Counted from the stretch's first letter, positions 37,214 through 46,111 are shown. The stretch is 64,000 bases of DNA from Ramlibacter pinisoli (GCF_009758015.1 NZ_WSEL01000009.1:248001-312000), one strand, 5' to 3'. Notes: a model not told the origin generated them from the sequence alone. Made by a program: numbers and translations.

Positions 37214-37833
37214 CGCTGCAGGGCGTGCATCTTGCCGAAGTACTCGCGCATGATCCCGCGCAGCCGGTCGGCTTGCGGCCGGCCCCAGTCGCGCTGCAGC
37301 TCGCAGGCCAGGCCCAGCACCGTGATGGGCACCGCGCCGGCCTGCACCATGCGCTGCATGGCGCTGTCGTGCGCCACCTTGCTCACGCCGCCGATGGCGT
37401 CGGCCACCACGTAGACCTCGTAGCCTTCGCGGATCGCGTCCAGGGTCGGGAAGGCGACGCAGACCTCGGTCCACAGGCCGGCGATGACGAGCTTGCGGCG
37501 CCCGGTCTTCTGCACAGCGGCGCGGAAGTCGGGGTCCTCCCACGAATTCATGGAGGTGCGGTCGATCTCGGGCACGCCCGGCAGTGCCTCGCGCAGCTCG
37601 GGGTTGGTGCCCGACATGCCGTGCTTGACGTAGACGGTGCTCAGCACGACGGGCAGTCCGAACACCGTGGCCACGCGACCGAGCATGGTCACGTGGGCCA
37701 GCAGTTCGTCGTGGCCCACCGAGCGGACGCCCGCGTACTGTTCGGGCTGGTAGTCGATGAGCGCCAGCACCGCGTTCTGCGGCGTCAGCAGGGAATCGGT
37801 GCCGGGATCGCGGATGGGGGTGACGTCGGACAT
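37210..37833 (-). CDS. isochorismatase-family cysteine hydrolase (YcaC-like)
   Basis: A 207-residue hydrolase of the isochorismatase superfamily. The catalytic Asp is in ALIDYQPEQ (near residue 27) and the nucleophilic Cys in GLWTEVCVAFPTLDA (near residue 125), with the cis-peptide region before it; the Lys of the triad is probably in VYVKHG or in KTGRRKLVIAG. The pattern LWTEVCV is typical of YcaC-like enzymes, whose substrates are unknown. It is soluble and monocistronic. Confidence 0.87.
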   Translation of the reverse strand: MSDVTPIRDPGTDSLLTPQNAVLALIDYQPEQYAGVRSVGHDELLAHVTMLGRVATVFGLPVVLSTVYVKHGMSGTNPELREALPGVPEIDRTSMNSWEDPDFRAAVQKTGRRKLVIAGLWTEVCVAFPTLDAIREGYEVYVVADAIGGVSKVAHDSAMQRMVQAGAVPITVLGLACELQRDWGRPQADRLRGIMREYFGKMHALQR

Positions 37834-37889
37834 GGCGGGCTCCTGGCGAAACGAGGGAGCGCCATCCTACCGGCGCCCGCACGACCCCC

Positions 37890-38516
37890 TCAGTGGAACG
37901 GCCACAGCCGCCGGGCGAACGGCGAGCACAAGGCCACGAAGGCGGCCACGTTGAGCAGCACCGTGCCCCAGAAGGCGGCGCGGAACCCGGCCTTGACCGA
38001 CTTGTGCCGCAGGAACTGCTGCGCCAGCAGCGCGCCCGGCCAGCCGCCCACCAGGGCCAGCAGGTGCAGGGTCGCTTCCGGCGTGCGGGAATCGCCGCGC
38101 CGGGCGGCGGCCTTGTCGAGCGCATAGGCGACGAAGGCGACCCCGCTCGCCACCAGGTAGACGACGGCCACGCCGGCCGGCGGCTTCCACAACACGGCGA
38201 CGGCCAGCACCAGCGCCGCGAAGGCCGGAATGGCGAACAGCGTGGCCGTGCCCCAGGCCGCCGGCGAGTCGCGCCGTGCCCGGGCGCGCGCGGGCTGGCG
38301 CACGACCTCGACACGCTTCGCGCGCTTCTTGCCACGCGGGCCGGGCTCGACCTCGAAGGTCAACACCTCGCCCTGCTGGGGCCGGCCGACCCGCGGTGCG
38401 AACGCCGAGACGTGGACGAAGATTTCCTGGCCGCCCTGCGCCGGCTCGATGAAGCCGTAGCCCCGGTCATCGTGCCAGGCCTTCAGCCGGCCGGTGAAGC
38501 GCGGCCCGGCGCTCAC
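37890..38516 (-). CDS. cold-shock domain/DUF1294 membrane protein
   Basis: A 208-residue fusion: an N-terminal cold-shock domain (residues ~5-70) with the RNP motifs KAWHDDRGYGFI and EIFVHVSAF, a basic linker (RGKKRAKRVEVVRQPARAR), two hydrophobic segments, and a C-terminal DUF1294 part (YALDKAAARRGDSRTPEATL, then LHLLALVGGWPGALLAQQFLRHK). The combination is common in proteobacteria; it may link RNA binding to the membrane. The GTG start at 38516 overlaps the upstream stop (GTGA). Function is not established. Confidence 0.87.
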   Translation of the reverse strand: MSAGPRFTGRLKAWHDDRGYGFIEPAQGGQEIFVHVSAFAPRVGRPQQGEVLTFEVEPGPRGKKRAKRVEVVRQPARARARRDSPAAWGTATLFAIPAFAALVLAVAVLWKPPAGVAVVYLVASGVAFVAYALDKAAARRGDSRTPEATLHLLALVGGWPGALLAQQFLRHKSVKAGFRAAFWGTVLLNVAAFVALCSPFARRLWPFH

Positions 38517-38863
38517 ACCCGCCGCACTTCCAGGATCGCGTGCTGCGTCGCGAAGTCGTAGGTCGCGGGGTCCTTGAGGGCCAGGTGCAGGAGGATCTTG
38601 CCGGCGCCCCACACCACGGCCCGGTTCACCACCACGCCCAGGGCGACCAGGAGGCCGCCGGCCCAGGTGTAGCCGCTCAGCGCGAGCGCCAGGCCGGCGC
38701 CGAACACGGGCAACAGCACCGGCAGCATCCACAGCCGCTGCGACACGTAGCCGCGCGCCAGCTTGCGGTTGATGATGACGCGGAAGTGGCCGGCAGGCAG
38801 GCCGGTGCGGAACTCCTGGTGCGAGACGTAGGGAGCGAGGTCGGGATCGGTGGTCGGGGTCAT
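38513..38863 (-). CDS. hypothetical membrane protein
   Basis: A 116-residue protein from ATG 38863 with two hydrophobic segments (LWMLPVLLPVFGAGLALALSG and AGGLLVALGVVVNRAVVW) and a cytoplasmic N-terminal part with HFRVIINRKLARGYVSQR. I do not recognise a family. Its stop overlaps the GTG start of the cold-shock/DUF1294 gene, suggesting co-translation and a shared membrane setting. Confidence 0.65.
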   Translation of the reverse strand: MTPTTDPDLAPYVSHQEFRTGLPAGHFRVIINRKLARGYVSQRLWMLPVLLPVFGAGLALALSGYTWAGGLLVALGVVVNRAVVWGAGKILLHLALKDPATYDFATQHAILEVRRV

Positions 38864-38994
38864 GCCGGATGCGAAACGGGCGGGGTGCGGCACGAGCGTA
38901 ACCGGTTCGTGCCGGCCGGCCATGCTGGCTTCCCCGCGTTGCGCGACGGGCCTGAGCCGCGCTTGCGTCATGGCGGGGGAGCGCTTCCACTCCC

Positions 38995-39090
38995 GTCATG
39001 CCGGGCTTGGCCAGCAATCCATCTCCCAAACGGGCTTCAGGTGCGATCCCGCTCCGGAGATGGATGCCGGGTCGAGCCCGGCATGACGAC
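38995..39090. repeat. dispersed palindromic repeat, copy C
   Basis: A full copy of the element described at 31104-31199 (GTCATGCCGGGCTTGGCC to GAGCCCGGCATGACGAC). Its left arm is less well paired because CCCGCAA is changed to CAGCAA. The 437-base gap 38864-39300 contains copies C and D and no gene. Confidence 0.88.
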
Positions 39091-39193
39091 GAGAGGGAAC
39101 CCGGCATGACGACGATTTGAGGGAGCCCGGGAATGACGAGTCTCCGAGGCGCGCCCGGGACGGGTCTGATCGAGCCCGGCGTGCCCCTTCCCC

Positions 39194-39284
39194 GTCATTG
39201 CGGGCTCGACCCGCAATCCACCTCCCGCTCGTGGTTCAGGGTGCGGCCGCGTTCCGGCGACGGACGCCGGGTCGAGCCCCGGCG
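39194..39284. repeat. dispersed palindromic repeat, copy D (diverged)
   Basis: The left half matches copy B almost exactly (GTCATTGCGGGCTCGACCC), while the right half is mutated (CCGGCGACGGACGCCGGG). Degenerate fragments of the same element lie between copies C and D around 39125-39180, indicating repeated insertion or recombination at this site. Confidence 0.85.
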
Positions 39285-39300
39285 TGCCTCTGTCATGAGG

Positions 39301-40206
39301 TCAGATCCGCACGTCGCAGCCGTAGTGCGTGCAGACCGTCTGGACCAGCGAACGCGCGTACGTCGCCAGCATGTCGCCCTCGCGCACCAGGATGTAGCGC
39401 TTGCGGACGCGCCAGGCGTCGGTCAGCTCCACCTGCACCAGGTCCAGCGTGGCCACGTTGCGCCTGGCCGCGCTCTCCGGGACCACCCCGACGCCCACGC
39501 CGGCCGCGATCATGCGGCACATGGCGTCGAAGCCGTAGACCTGGATGCGCAGCTTCAGGGTGCGGCCCAGGTCCTCGGTGATGTTCGACAGGAAGGCCTG
39601 CAGCGTGCTGCCGCCATGCATGCCCACAGCATCCTCGGCCAGCGTGTCGGCGAAGGCGACCCGCTTGCGGCGTGCCAGGCGGTGGCCGCGCGGGACCACC
39701 AGCACGAGCTGGTCGGTGCTGAAGTGGATGGCGCGCAGGCCGCGCGTGTCCACCTCGCCGGCCACGATGCCCACGTCGGCGCTGCCCTCCAGGACGCCGC
39801 TCGCGATCTCGGCATTGGGCTTCTCGCGCAGGTCGATGTTGACGCCGGGATGGGCCTTGAAGAAGCCCGGCAGGATCTCGGGCAGGAAATCGGTGACGGC
39901 CGTGGTGTTGGCGAACACCCGCACGTGGCCGCGCAGCCCGGCGCCATATTCGTCCAGCTCGTCGCGCAGGGCCTGCGTCTCGCGCAGCACGGCGCGCACG
40001 TGGTGCAGGAACGCCTCGCCCGCCGGCAGCAGCCGCACGCCGCGGGCTTCGCGCTGCAGGAGCGGCACGCCGGCCTGCTGCTCCAGCGCCTTGATGCGCG
40101 CGCTGGCGGCCGCCAGCGACAGGTGCTGCATCTGCGCGGCGCGCGTGAGGTTGCCCTCGCGCGCCACGGCGGTGAACAGCCGCAGGTCCGTCAGGTCGAA
40201 ATCCAT
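39301..40206 (-). CDS. LysR-family transcriptional regulator
   Basis: A 301-residue LysR regulator: winged helix at residues 8-60 (FTAVAREGNLTRAAQMQHLS) and an effector domain with GVGVGVVPES near residue 237. It is divergent from the TctC/CoA-transferase/CitE operon starting at 40315, the classic arrangement for a LysR activator and its target. A 15-base palindrome lies in the 108-base gap. The likely inducer is the substrate or a CoA-ester intermediate of that operon. Confidence 0.9.
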   Translation of the reverse strand: MDFDLTDLRLFTAVAREGNLTRAAQMQHLSLAAASARIKALEQQAGVPLLQREARGVRLLPAGEAFLHHVRAVLRETQALRDELDEYGAGLRGHVRVFANTTAVTDFLPEILPGFFKAHPGVNIDLREKPNAEIASGVLEGSADVGIVAGEVDTRGLRAIHFSTDQLVLVVPRGHRLARRKRVAFADTLAEDAVGMHGGSTLQAFLSNITEDLGRTLKLRIQVYGFDAMCRMIAAGVGVGVVPESAARRNVATLDLVQVELTDAWRVRKRYILVREGDMLATYARSLVQTVCTHYGCDVRI

Positions 40207-40223
40207 GCCGGCATGCTAAAGCC

Positions 40224-40238
40224 TTCGGAATTTCCGAA
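40224..40238. promoter_or_regulatory. LysR-type palindrome in the divergent gap
   Basis: TTCGGAATTTCCGAA is a perfect inverted repeat (TTCGGAA-T-TTCCGAA) and contains the T-N11-A core expected for LysR sites. It starts 18 bases upstream of the LysR start codon and lies about 77 bases upstream of the TctC start, so binding could autoregulate lysR and activate the operon. Confidence 0.7.
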
Positions 40239-40314
40239 CGCTGGCTCGCGAAATGAATGATTGTGGGTCGCCCGCCCCGATGCCACGATGGCGGCTCCAA
40301 GGAGACAGCTTCCC

Positions 40315-41310
40315 ATGACCCGACCCCGATTCAGCACTGCGCGCCGCGCGCTGCTCGCCGCCGCCCTGGCGGCCCCCCTGCTGGCCGCCGCGCAGTCGCC
40401 CTTCCCGAGCCGGCCCATCACGATGATCGTGCCGCAGGCGCCGGGCGGCACCAACGACATCGTGGGCCGCGTCGTCAGCCAGAAGCTGGCCGAGGTGCTG
40501 CAGGCCAGCGTGGTGGTGGACAACCGCCCCGGCGCCGGCGGCAACATCGGCACCCAGCTGGCGGCCAAGGCGCCCAAGGACGGCTACACGCTGCTGATGA
40601 CCATCAGCAGCACCCAGGCCATCAACCCGGCGCTGTACAAGAACCCCGGCTTCGACCCGGTGAAGGACTTCCGCCCGATCGCGCTGATCGGCGCGGTGCC
40701 CAACGTGCTGCTGGTCCATCCCTCGTTTCCGGCAAAGAACCTGAGCGAGCTGATCGCGCTGGCCAAGGCCAAGCCGAACGGCTACCAGTACGCGTCCGCC
40801 GGCAACGGCACGCTGAACCACCTGCTGGGCGAGATGCTCAACAGCATGGCCGGCATCGAACTGCAGCACGTGCCGTACAAGGGCGTGGCGCCGGCGATGA
40901 ACGACGTGCTGGGCGGGCAGCTCCCGATCCTGTTCGGCAGCCTGCCCTCGTCGCTGGCGCACATCAAGGCCGGCAAGCTGCGCGCCCTGGCCGTGAGCGG
41001 CTCCACCCGGTCGCCCGTGCTGCCCGACGTGCCCACCATCGGCGAAGTCGTGCGCGGCTACAGCGGCACGCTGTGGATCGGCCTGTTCGCCCCCGCCGGG
41101 GTGCCGGCCGACGTGAGCGCGCGCCTGGAAGACGCGATGGCCAAGGCCCTCGTCGCCAAGGACCTGCGCGACAAGCTCGAGCAGCAGGGCGTGGAGATCG
41201 CCGGCACGCCGACCCAGCCCGTGGGCTCGGAGGCGTTCGCCAAGCTGCTGCAGGAAGACCTGGTCAAGTGGTCGCGCATCGTCAAGGCCTCCGGCGCCAC
41301 TGTGGACTGA
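40315..41310 (+). CDS. TctC/Bug-family periplasmic solute receptor
   Basis: A 331-residue receptor starting at ATG 40315, nine bases after AAGGAGA. Signal peptide TARRALLAAALAAPLLAAAQ; family blocks TMIVPQAPGGTNDIVGR, DNRPGAGGNIGT and KDGYTLLM. It is first in an operon with a CoA-transferase and a CitE-like lyase, which suggests that the bound acid is the one activated and cleaved by them. The CoA-transferase gene starts eight bases after its stop. Confidence 0.92.
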   Translation: MTRPRFSTARRALLAAALAAPLLAAAQSPFPSRPITMIVPQAPGGTNDIVGRVVSQKLAEVLQASVVVDNRPGAGGNIGTQLAAKAPKDGYTLLMTISSTQAINPALYKNPGFDPVKDFRPIALIGAVPNVLLVHPSFPAKNLSELIALAKAKPNGYQYASAGNGTLNHLLGEMLNSMAGIELQHVPYKGVAPAMNDVLGGQLPILFGSLPSSLAHIKAGKLRALAVSGSTRSPVLPDVPTIGEVVRGYSGTLWIGLFAPAGVPADVSARLEDAMAKALVAKDLRDKLEQQGVEIAGTPTQPVGSEAFAKLLQEDLVKWSRIVKASGATVD

Positions 41311-41318
41311 GGCCAGCC

Positions 41319-42500
41319 ATGACCCGCCCGCTCGACAACATCACCGTCGTCTCGCTGGAACACGCGATCGCGGCGCCCTTCTGCACCCGCCAGCTGGCCG
41401 ACCTGGGCGCCCGCGTGATCAAGGTGGAGCGGCCGGGCGAAGGCGACTTCGCCCGCGCCTACGACCAGCGGGCCAACGGCCTGTCATCCCACTTCACCTG
41501 GGTGAACCGCTCCAAGGAGAGCCTCACGCTGGACCTCAAGCAGCCGCCGGCGCTGGCGGTGCTGCAGGACCTGCTGGCCAGCGCCGACGTGCTGGTGCAG
41601 AACCTGGCGCCCGGCGCCGCGGCGCGCATGGGCCTTGGCTACGAGGAGCTGCGCGCGCGCTTCCCGCGGCTGATCGTCTGCGACATCTCCGGCTACGGCA
41701 ACGATGGCCCGTACCGCGACAAGAAAGCCTACGACCTGCTGATCCAGAGCGAGGCCGGCTACCTGTCGGTGACCGGCACGCCGGACGAGCCGTGCAAGTC
41801 GGGCAACTCCATCGCCGACATCGCAGCCGGCATGTACGCCTACACCAGCATCCTGGCCGCCCTGCTGCAGCGCCAGCACACCGGCGAAGGCTGCCACATC
41901 GACGTGTCCATGTTGGAGTGCCTGGCCGAGTGGATGGGCTTTCCCATGTACTACGCCTACGACGGCGCCCCGCCGCCGCCGCGCAGCGGCGCCTCGCACG
42001 CCACCATCTACCCGTATGGGCCGTTCGAGGCCGGCGACGGCAAGGCGGTGATGCTGGGCCTGCAGAACGAGCGCGAGTGGAAGGCGTTCTGCGAGCACGT
42101 GCTGCTGCGCCCCGCCCTGGCCGACGACCCGCTGTACGCCAGCAATGCCCGGCGCAACGAGAACCGCGCGGCGCTGCGCGCCTTGATCCTGGCGGAATTC
42201 GGCCAGCTCACGGCGTCCCAGGTGATCGAGCGCCTGGAGCGCGCCAAGATCGCCAACGCGCAGGTGAACACGATGGCCGACCTGTGGTCGCACCCGCAGC
42301 TGCAGGCGCGCGAGCGGCTGGGCCAGGTGGAGACGCCGGCGGGCCCGATCGCGGCCCTGCTGCCACCGGGCCGCAACAACAGCTTCCAGTACCGCATGGA
42401 CCCCATTCCCGCCGTGGGCGAGCACACGCAGGCCATCCTGCGCCAGCTCGGCCGCAGCGAGCAGGACATCGCGGCGCTGCGCGGGCAGCAGGCCATCTGA
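41319..42500 (+). CDS. family III CoA-transferase (CaiB/BaiF)
   Basis: A 393-residue transferase that moves CoA between an acyl-CoA donor and a carboxylic acid. The N-terminal block VVSLEHAIAAPFCTRQLADLGARVIKVE is typical, and the nucleophilic Asp139 lies in AYDLLIQ following the GYGNDGPYRDK segment. HIDVSMLEC near residue 190 is another family block. In this operon it would activate the acid captured by the TctC receptor, and the CitE-like lyase would cleave the CoA ester. Itaconate, citramalate and malate CoA-transferases belong to this family; the substrate here is not proven. Confidence 0.9.
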   Translation: MTRPLDNITVVSLEHAIAAPFCTRQLADLGARVIKVERPGEGDFARAYDQRANGLSSHFTWVNRSKESLTLDLKQPPALAVLQDLLASADVLVQNLAPGAAARMGLGYEELRARFPRLIVCDISGYGNDGPYRDKKAYDLLIQSEAGYLSVTGTPDEPCKSGNSIADIAAGMYAYTSILAALLQRQHTGEGCHIDVSMLECLAEWMGFPMYYAYDGAPPPPRSGASHATIYPYGPFEAGDGKAVMLGLQNEREWKAFCEHVLLRPALADDPLYASNARRNENRAALRALILAEFGQLTASQVIERLERAKIANAQVNTMADLWSHPQLQARERLGQVETPAGPIAALLPPGRNNSFQYRMDPIPAVGEHTQAILRQLGRSEQDIAALRGQQAI

Positions 42501-42513
42501 GGGGCGCACCGGC

Positions 42514-43326
42514 ATGGCTTCGCCCCCCCGTTCCTACCTGTTCGTGCCCGGCGACCGGCCGGAGCGCTTCGCCAAGGCCTGCGCCAGCGGCGCCCACGCG
42601 GTGATCGTCGACCTCGAAGATGCGGTCGCCCCGGAGCAGAAAGCCGCGGCCCGGGCCGCCCTGGCCGCGTGGCTGCATCCGGACCACCCGGTGCTGGTGC
42701 GGATCAATGCGGCCGACACCGCGTGGTTCCGCGACGACTGTGCGCTCGCCGGCAGGCCCGGCGTGGCCGGCGTCGTGTTGCCCAAGGCGGAGCGGCTCGA
42801 GGACATCGAGGCGCTGCGCGCCGCCGGCGCCGCGGCGGTGCTGCCGCTGATCGAAACCGCGGTCGGCTATGACCGCGCCCGGGAACTCGCCGGTGCAGCG
42901 GGCGTGCACCGGCTGGTGTTCGGGTCGATCGACTTCCAGCTCGACCTGGGCATCACCGGCGAAGACGACGCCTTGCTGGCCTTCCGCTCCGGCCTCGTGC
43001 TGGCCTCCCGGCTGGCCGGGGTGGCGGCGCCCGTCGACGGCGTGAGCACGGCCATCGACGATGCGGCGCAGCTGTCCGCCGACGCGGCGCGCGCCCGGCG
43101 GCTGGGCTTCGGCGGCAAGCTGTGCATCCACCCCAGGCAGTTGCAGGCCGTGCATGCGGCCTTCAGTCCCTCCGAGGCCGACGTGCGCTGGGCGAAGCGG
43201 GTCCTGGAAGCGGCCGGCAGCGCCAAGGGTGTCGCGATCGCGGTCGATGGAAAGATGGTCGACCGGCCCGTGATCCTTCGCGCGCAGGCGATCCTGGACG
43301 AAGCGGGCCAGGGGCTGCCCGGCTAG
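42514..43326 (+). CDS. CitE-like HpcH/HpaI-family lyase (malyl/citramalyl-CoA lyase-like)
   Basis: A 270-residue TIM-barrel lyase. SYLFVPGDRPERFAKACASG at the N-terminus, VDLEDAVAPEQK near residue 33 (metal-binding Glu/Asp), LPLIETAVG near 111 and the FGSIDFQLDLG segment near 134 follow the CitE/malyl-CoA lyase pattern. The length fits stand-alone CitE-like enzymes, not citrate lyase, whose alpha and gamma subunits are absent here. It lies 13 bases after the CoA-transferase. I infer cleavage of a 3-hydroxyacyl-CoA into acetyl-CoA (or similar) and a keto acid. Confidence 0.9.
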   Translation: MASPPRSYLFVPGDRPERFAKACASGAHAVIVDLEDAVAPEQKAAARAALAAWLHPDHPVLVRINAADTAWFRDDCALAGRPGVAGVVLPKAERLEDIEALRAAGAAAVLPLIETAVGYDRARELAGAAGVHRLVFGSIDFQLDLGITGEDDALLAFRSGLVLASRLAGVAAPVDGVSTAIDDAAQLSADAARARRLGFGGKLCIHPRQLQAVHAAFSPSEADVRWAKRVLEAAGSAKGVAIAVDGKMVDRPVILRAQAILDEAGQGLPG

Positions 43327-43386
43327 CCGCGGTGTCCTGGAGCCAGGGCTTGCGCCGCCAGCGCGCCCTGGGACGGCGCCTCGCCC

Positions 43387-44136
43387 TCAGAGCGGCTCCA
43401 TGCCCGACGCGCGAACAGCCGCCTGCACCGGTGGCGAGCGAAGCGCCGACAACAGCGGCATTGCAGCCTCGGCATTGGCCGCGTTGGCAGACATGGCTGC
43501 CGAGTAGATCGTGTAGCTCTGCAGCTCGGCGGGGACGAGGCCGAGGTAGTGGATGCCCTTGGCGTGTTGCAGCTCGCTGACTTGCTGGAACCCGAGGTCG
43601 GCCTCGCCCGAGACCAGGAAGTCGGCGATCTGCGCACCCGACGGTGGCTGCCTGGTCTTGGTCTTCAACTGCTCGCCGACATCCAGCTTCGGGAACACCA
43701 CCTCCACCATGTGGCGGCCGCTCGTTCCCGAGGACACGACGACGCTGCGCGCGGACAGGAGTGCGGCCTTCAAGCCCTCTGGGGTGGACACGTCCACCCT
43801 CGCCGCAGAGACGGGAACGGCCACGCCGATGCCCGAGCGGGCGAAGTCCGTGCGCGTCGCTCCCGCGAGCCGCCCGTCCCTGGACTGTCGATCGATGTTC
43901 TGTGCGGCATTGACGACGATATCGACCGCTTCACCGTCCGCCACGCGCCTGGTGATGGACTCGGTTCCCGTCCAGGCGACGATGACCTTGTGCCCGGAGG
44001 ATCGTTCGAACACGGAGATCGCCTCCGAGACGGCCTCCCTGGCGGCATTGGGCGCCAGGACCTTGATGTCTGCGGCGACCGCGGCGCCAGCGGCGCCCAG
44101 GGCGGTCATCAGGCAAAGCGCAAGTCGGGAGACCAT
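43387..44136 (-). CDS. ModA-like periplasmic substrate-binding protein (orphan)
   Basis: A 249-residue exported binding protein. The signal peptide MVSRLALCLMTALGAAGAAVAA is cleaved before DIKVLAPNAAREAV. The mature protein has the type II fold of the molybdate-binding family, with VAWTGTESITRRVADGEAVDIVV near residue 56 and SSGTSGRHMVEVVFPKL near 140. The ATG at 44136 is preceded by AAGGAGA. No ModB/ModC genes are adjacent, so it is an orphan; members of this branch often bind organic ligands rather than oxyanions. It converges with the CitE-like gene. Confidence 0.85.
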   Translation of the reverse strand: MVSRLALCLMTALGAAGAAVAADIKVLAPNAAREAVSEAISVFERSSGHKVIVAWTGTESITRRVADGEAVDIVVNAAQNIDRQSRDGRLAGATRTDFARSGIGVAVPVSAARVDVSTPEGLKAALLSARSVVVSSGTSGRHMVEVVFPKLDVGEQLKTKTRQPPSGAQIADFLVSGEADLGFQQVSELQHAKGIHYLGLVPAELQSYTIYSAAMSANAANAEAAMPLLSALRSPPVQAAVRASGMEPL

Positions 44137-44295
44137 CGTTTCTCCTTGCTGATGAGGTCGCCTGTCGTTCGAACTGAGCCGCGCGCGGAGCCAGGCGCCT
44201 CCGGCCGCGCCGGCGGGCACTGTACCTCGCAGCCAGGAGGGCTGCTTCGAACGACCGTTGAGCAGCCGCCAGCCCTCTCTGCTTCAAATGACCCG

Positions 44296-45246
44296 TCAGG
44301 CCGGCAGTTCTCTGTGCAGAAACGCCGCCAACTCCCGCAGGCACCCCTGCGCGGCCTCGACGCTGCGCGTGTAGCCGAAGAACAGGTGGGTCATGCCGGC
44401 GTAGATGTGCAGTTGCGCCGAGCCACCCGCAGCATGGGCGCGCTCGGCAAGGGCGACGGAGCTGTCGCGGAACACGTCCACTTCCGCCGCCGCCAGGAAC
44501 AGTGGCGGCCAGCGGCTCGCGTCCTGCAGCAGTGCGTTGAAGCGCGGGTCGCGCCGGTGCTCACCGGTGCCTGCGTAGTCGTCGAACATCTGCCTTGCGC
44601 TCGCGACGCTGGGCAGCAGGTCCGTCGCGTTGTACTGCCGCATGGAGGCTGTGTCCAGGGCGTCGTCGAACACGCCGACGACGAGGGCTGCGCAGCGCAG
44701 CGCGGCGCGCGCGTCCTCCGAGGCCGCTTCGAAGCCACCCATTGCCACGTTCGCGCCGGCCGAGCTGCCGCCGAACGCGAGCCGATCCGGGGCGATGCCC
44801 CACCGGGCGCCGTGGCGGGCCACCCACTCGTAGACCGCGGCGGCTTCCAGCACCGGGGCAGGGAAGCGCTGTTCCGGCATGTGGGCGTAATCGGCGCTGA
44901 CCACGATGCCGCCCCAGGCCGCCGCCAGCTCGCGCAGTTGCCGGTCGTTGGATGCGGGCGAGCCGAGGCGATAGCCACCGCCATGGAAGTAGATGTAGGC
45001 GGGCAGCGGCCGGCCGGTGTCTTCGGGAACGTACACGCGCACAGGGATGTCGCGCTCGGGCCCCGGCACCGAGGTGTCCAGCACGCGCGCGACCGCGGGC
45101 CCGCCCTCGTTCCACCAGTCGCGGGCACGGGCGAACTGCTGCCGCACGCCGGCGATGCCGGGTGCCGCCGGGCCGAGCCCGCGCAGGATCTCGTCGTTGC
45201 GCGCGCTGGCGGCGCGCATCTGCGGGTCGATGTCGGGATGGTTCAA
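44296..45246 (-). CDS. alpha/beta hydrolase (hormone-sensitive lipase-like esterase)
   Basis: A 316-residue esterase. The start is TTG 45246, which has GGAGG seven bases upstream and overlaps the IclR stop (TTGA). The oxyanion-hole motif HGGG is in YFHGGGYRLG, the nucleophile Ser162 is in GGSSAGAN, the acid is probably in AAAEVDVFRDSS, and the His in GMTHLFFGY; together these are the marks of the HSL family. It probably hydrolyses an ester in the pathway governed by the IclR regulator upstream. Confidence 0.88.
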   Translation of the reverse strand: MNHPDIDPQMRAASARNDEILRGLGPAAPGIAGVRQQFARARDWWNEGGPAVARVLDTSVPGPERDIPVRVYVPEDTGRPLPAYIYFHGGGYRLGSPASNDRQLRELAAAWGGIVVSADYAHMPEQRFPAPVLEAAAVYEWVARHGARWGIAPDRLAFGGSSAGANVAMGGFEAASEDARAALRCAALVVGVFDDALDTASMRQYNATDLLPSVASARQMFDDYAGTGEHRRDPRFNALLQDASRWPPLFLAAAEVDVFRDSSVALAERAHAAGGSAQLHIYAGMTHLFFGYTRSVEAAQGCLRELAAFLHRELPA

Positions 45247-46064
45247 GCGGTTTCCTCCAGGTCGACTTGGCTGGCATGGCCCATCCGGGTCGAGAGTTCC
45301 TTGCCCAGCTGGCGCAGCAGCCGGGCGGCCGGGCCCTGGGGGGCGGCATCGAATTGCGGCGCCATGCCCAGCACCGTGACCGCGGCGATCACCTGCCCTT
45401 CGTGGTCGAAGAGCGGGACCGAGAGCGCGTTCAGGCCGCGCCGGCGCGCGCCCAGGGACCATGCGATCCCGTCCCGGCGGATGGACTCGTACTCCGCGTA
45501 CACCGCCTCGACGGCTGCCTTGCCCGCCCTGCCCTGCTCCTGCAGTTCCTGCTTCACCAGCGGCTCGGTGACGGCGCGCGGCTCGTAGGCCGCCAGCAGC
45601 TTCGCGGTGGCGGAGGACGTGAGGCTCAGCGCCACGCCGGGCTTGGTGCGGATCGTCAGCGGCGCGTTGCTCTCGAACCAGCGCACGATGGTGGCGCCGC
45701 GGCCCACCCACTGGCCGATGCCCACGGCCTGCCCCAGGCCGGGCTTGCCCAGGCGGGCGACGAACTCCTCGAAGTGCGGCTCCAGCAGCGCCAGCGCATT
45801 GGCGTCCTGCGCCGTGACCTGCCCCATGCGGTAGGTAAGGAGGCCGAAGTCGTAGCGGTGCCCGCCCGATTCGCGGGCCACGAGGCCGCAACGGACCATG
45901 CTGACAAGGTAGCGGTGCAGCTTGGCCGACGCGATGCCGGTATCGGCCTCGAGGTCCTTCAGGCGGACCGGTCGCGGCAACCTGAGCATGGCCTGCAGGA
46001 TCGTGCCGACCACCTCCACCGTCTCGACCCCACCGGGCTTCGACGCTTCCGCCGTCATCGCCAT
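45243..46064 (-). CDS. IclR-family transcriptional regulator
   Basis: A 273-residue IclR regulator: N-terminal winged helix (residues ~15-75, KDLEADTGIASAKLHRYLVS) and a C-terminal effector domain with SATAKLLAAYEP and RRRGLNALSVPLFDHEGQVIA. It is divergent from the TctC/cupin/monooxygenase operon at 46164 and co-transcribed with the esterase downstream. The 99-base gap holds two palindromes and a perfect TATAAT on its own strand. It likely controls both directions. Confidence 0.9.
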   Translation of the reverse strand: MAMTAEASKPGGVETVEVVGTILQAMLRLPRPVRLKDLEADTGIASAKLHRYLVSMVRCGLVARESGGHRYDFGLLTYRMGQVTAQDANALALLEPHFEEFVARLGKPGLGQAVGIGQWVGRGATIVRWFESNAPLTIRTKPGVALSLTSSATAKLLAAYEPRAVTEPLVKQELQEQGRAGKAAVEAVYAEYESIRRDGIAWSLGARRRGLNALSVPLFDHEGQVIAAVTVLGMAPQFDAAPQGPAARLLRQLGKELSTRMGHASQVDLEETA

Positions 46065-46111
46065 CGCACCACCTCCAGTTGACAGGGCGCGCGTGCGGCC
46101 CGTATAGTTGA

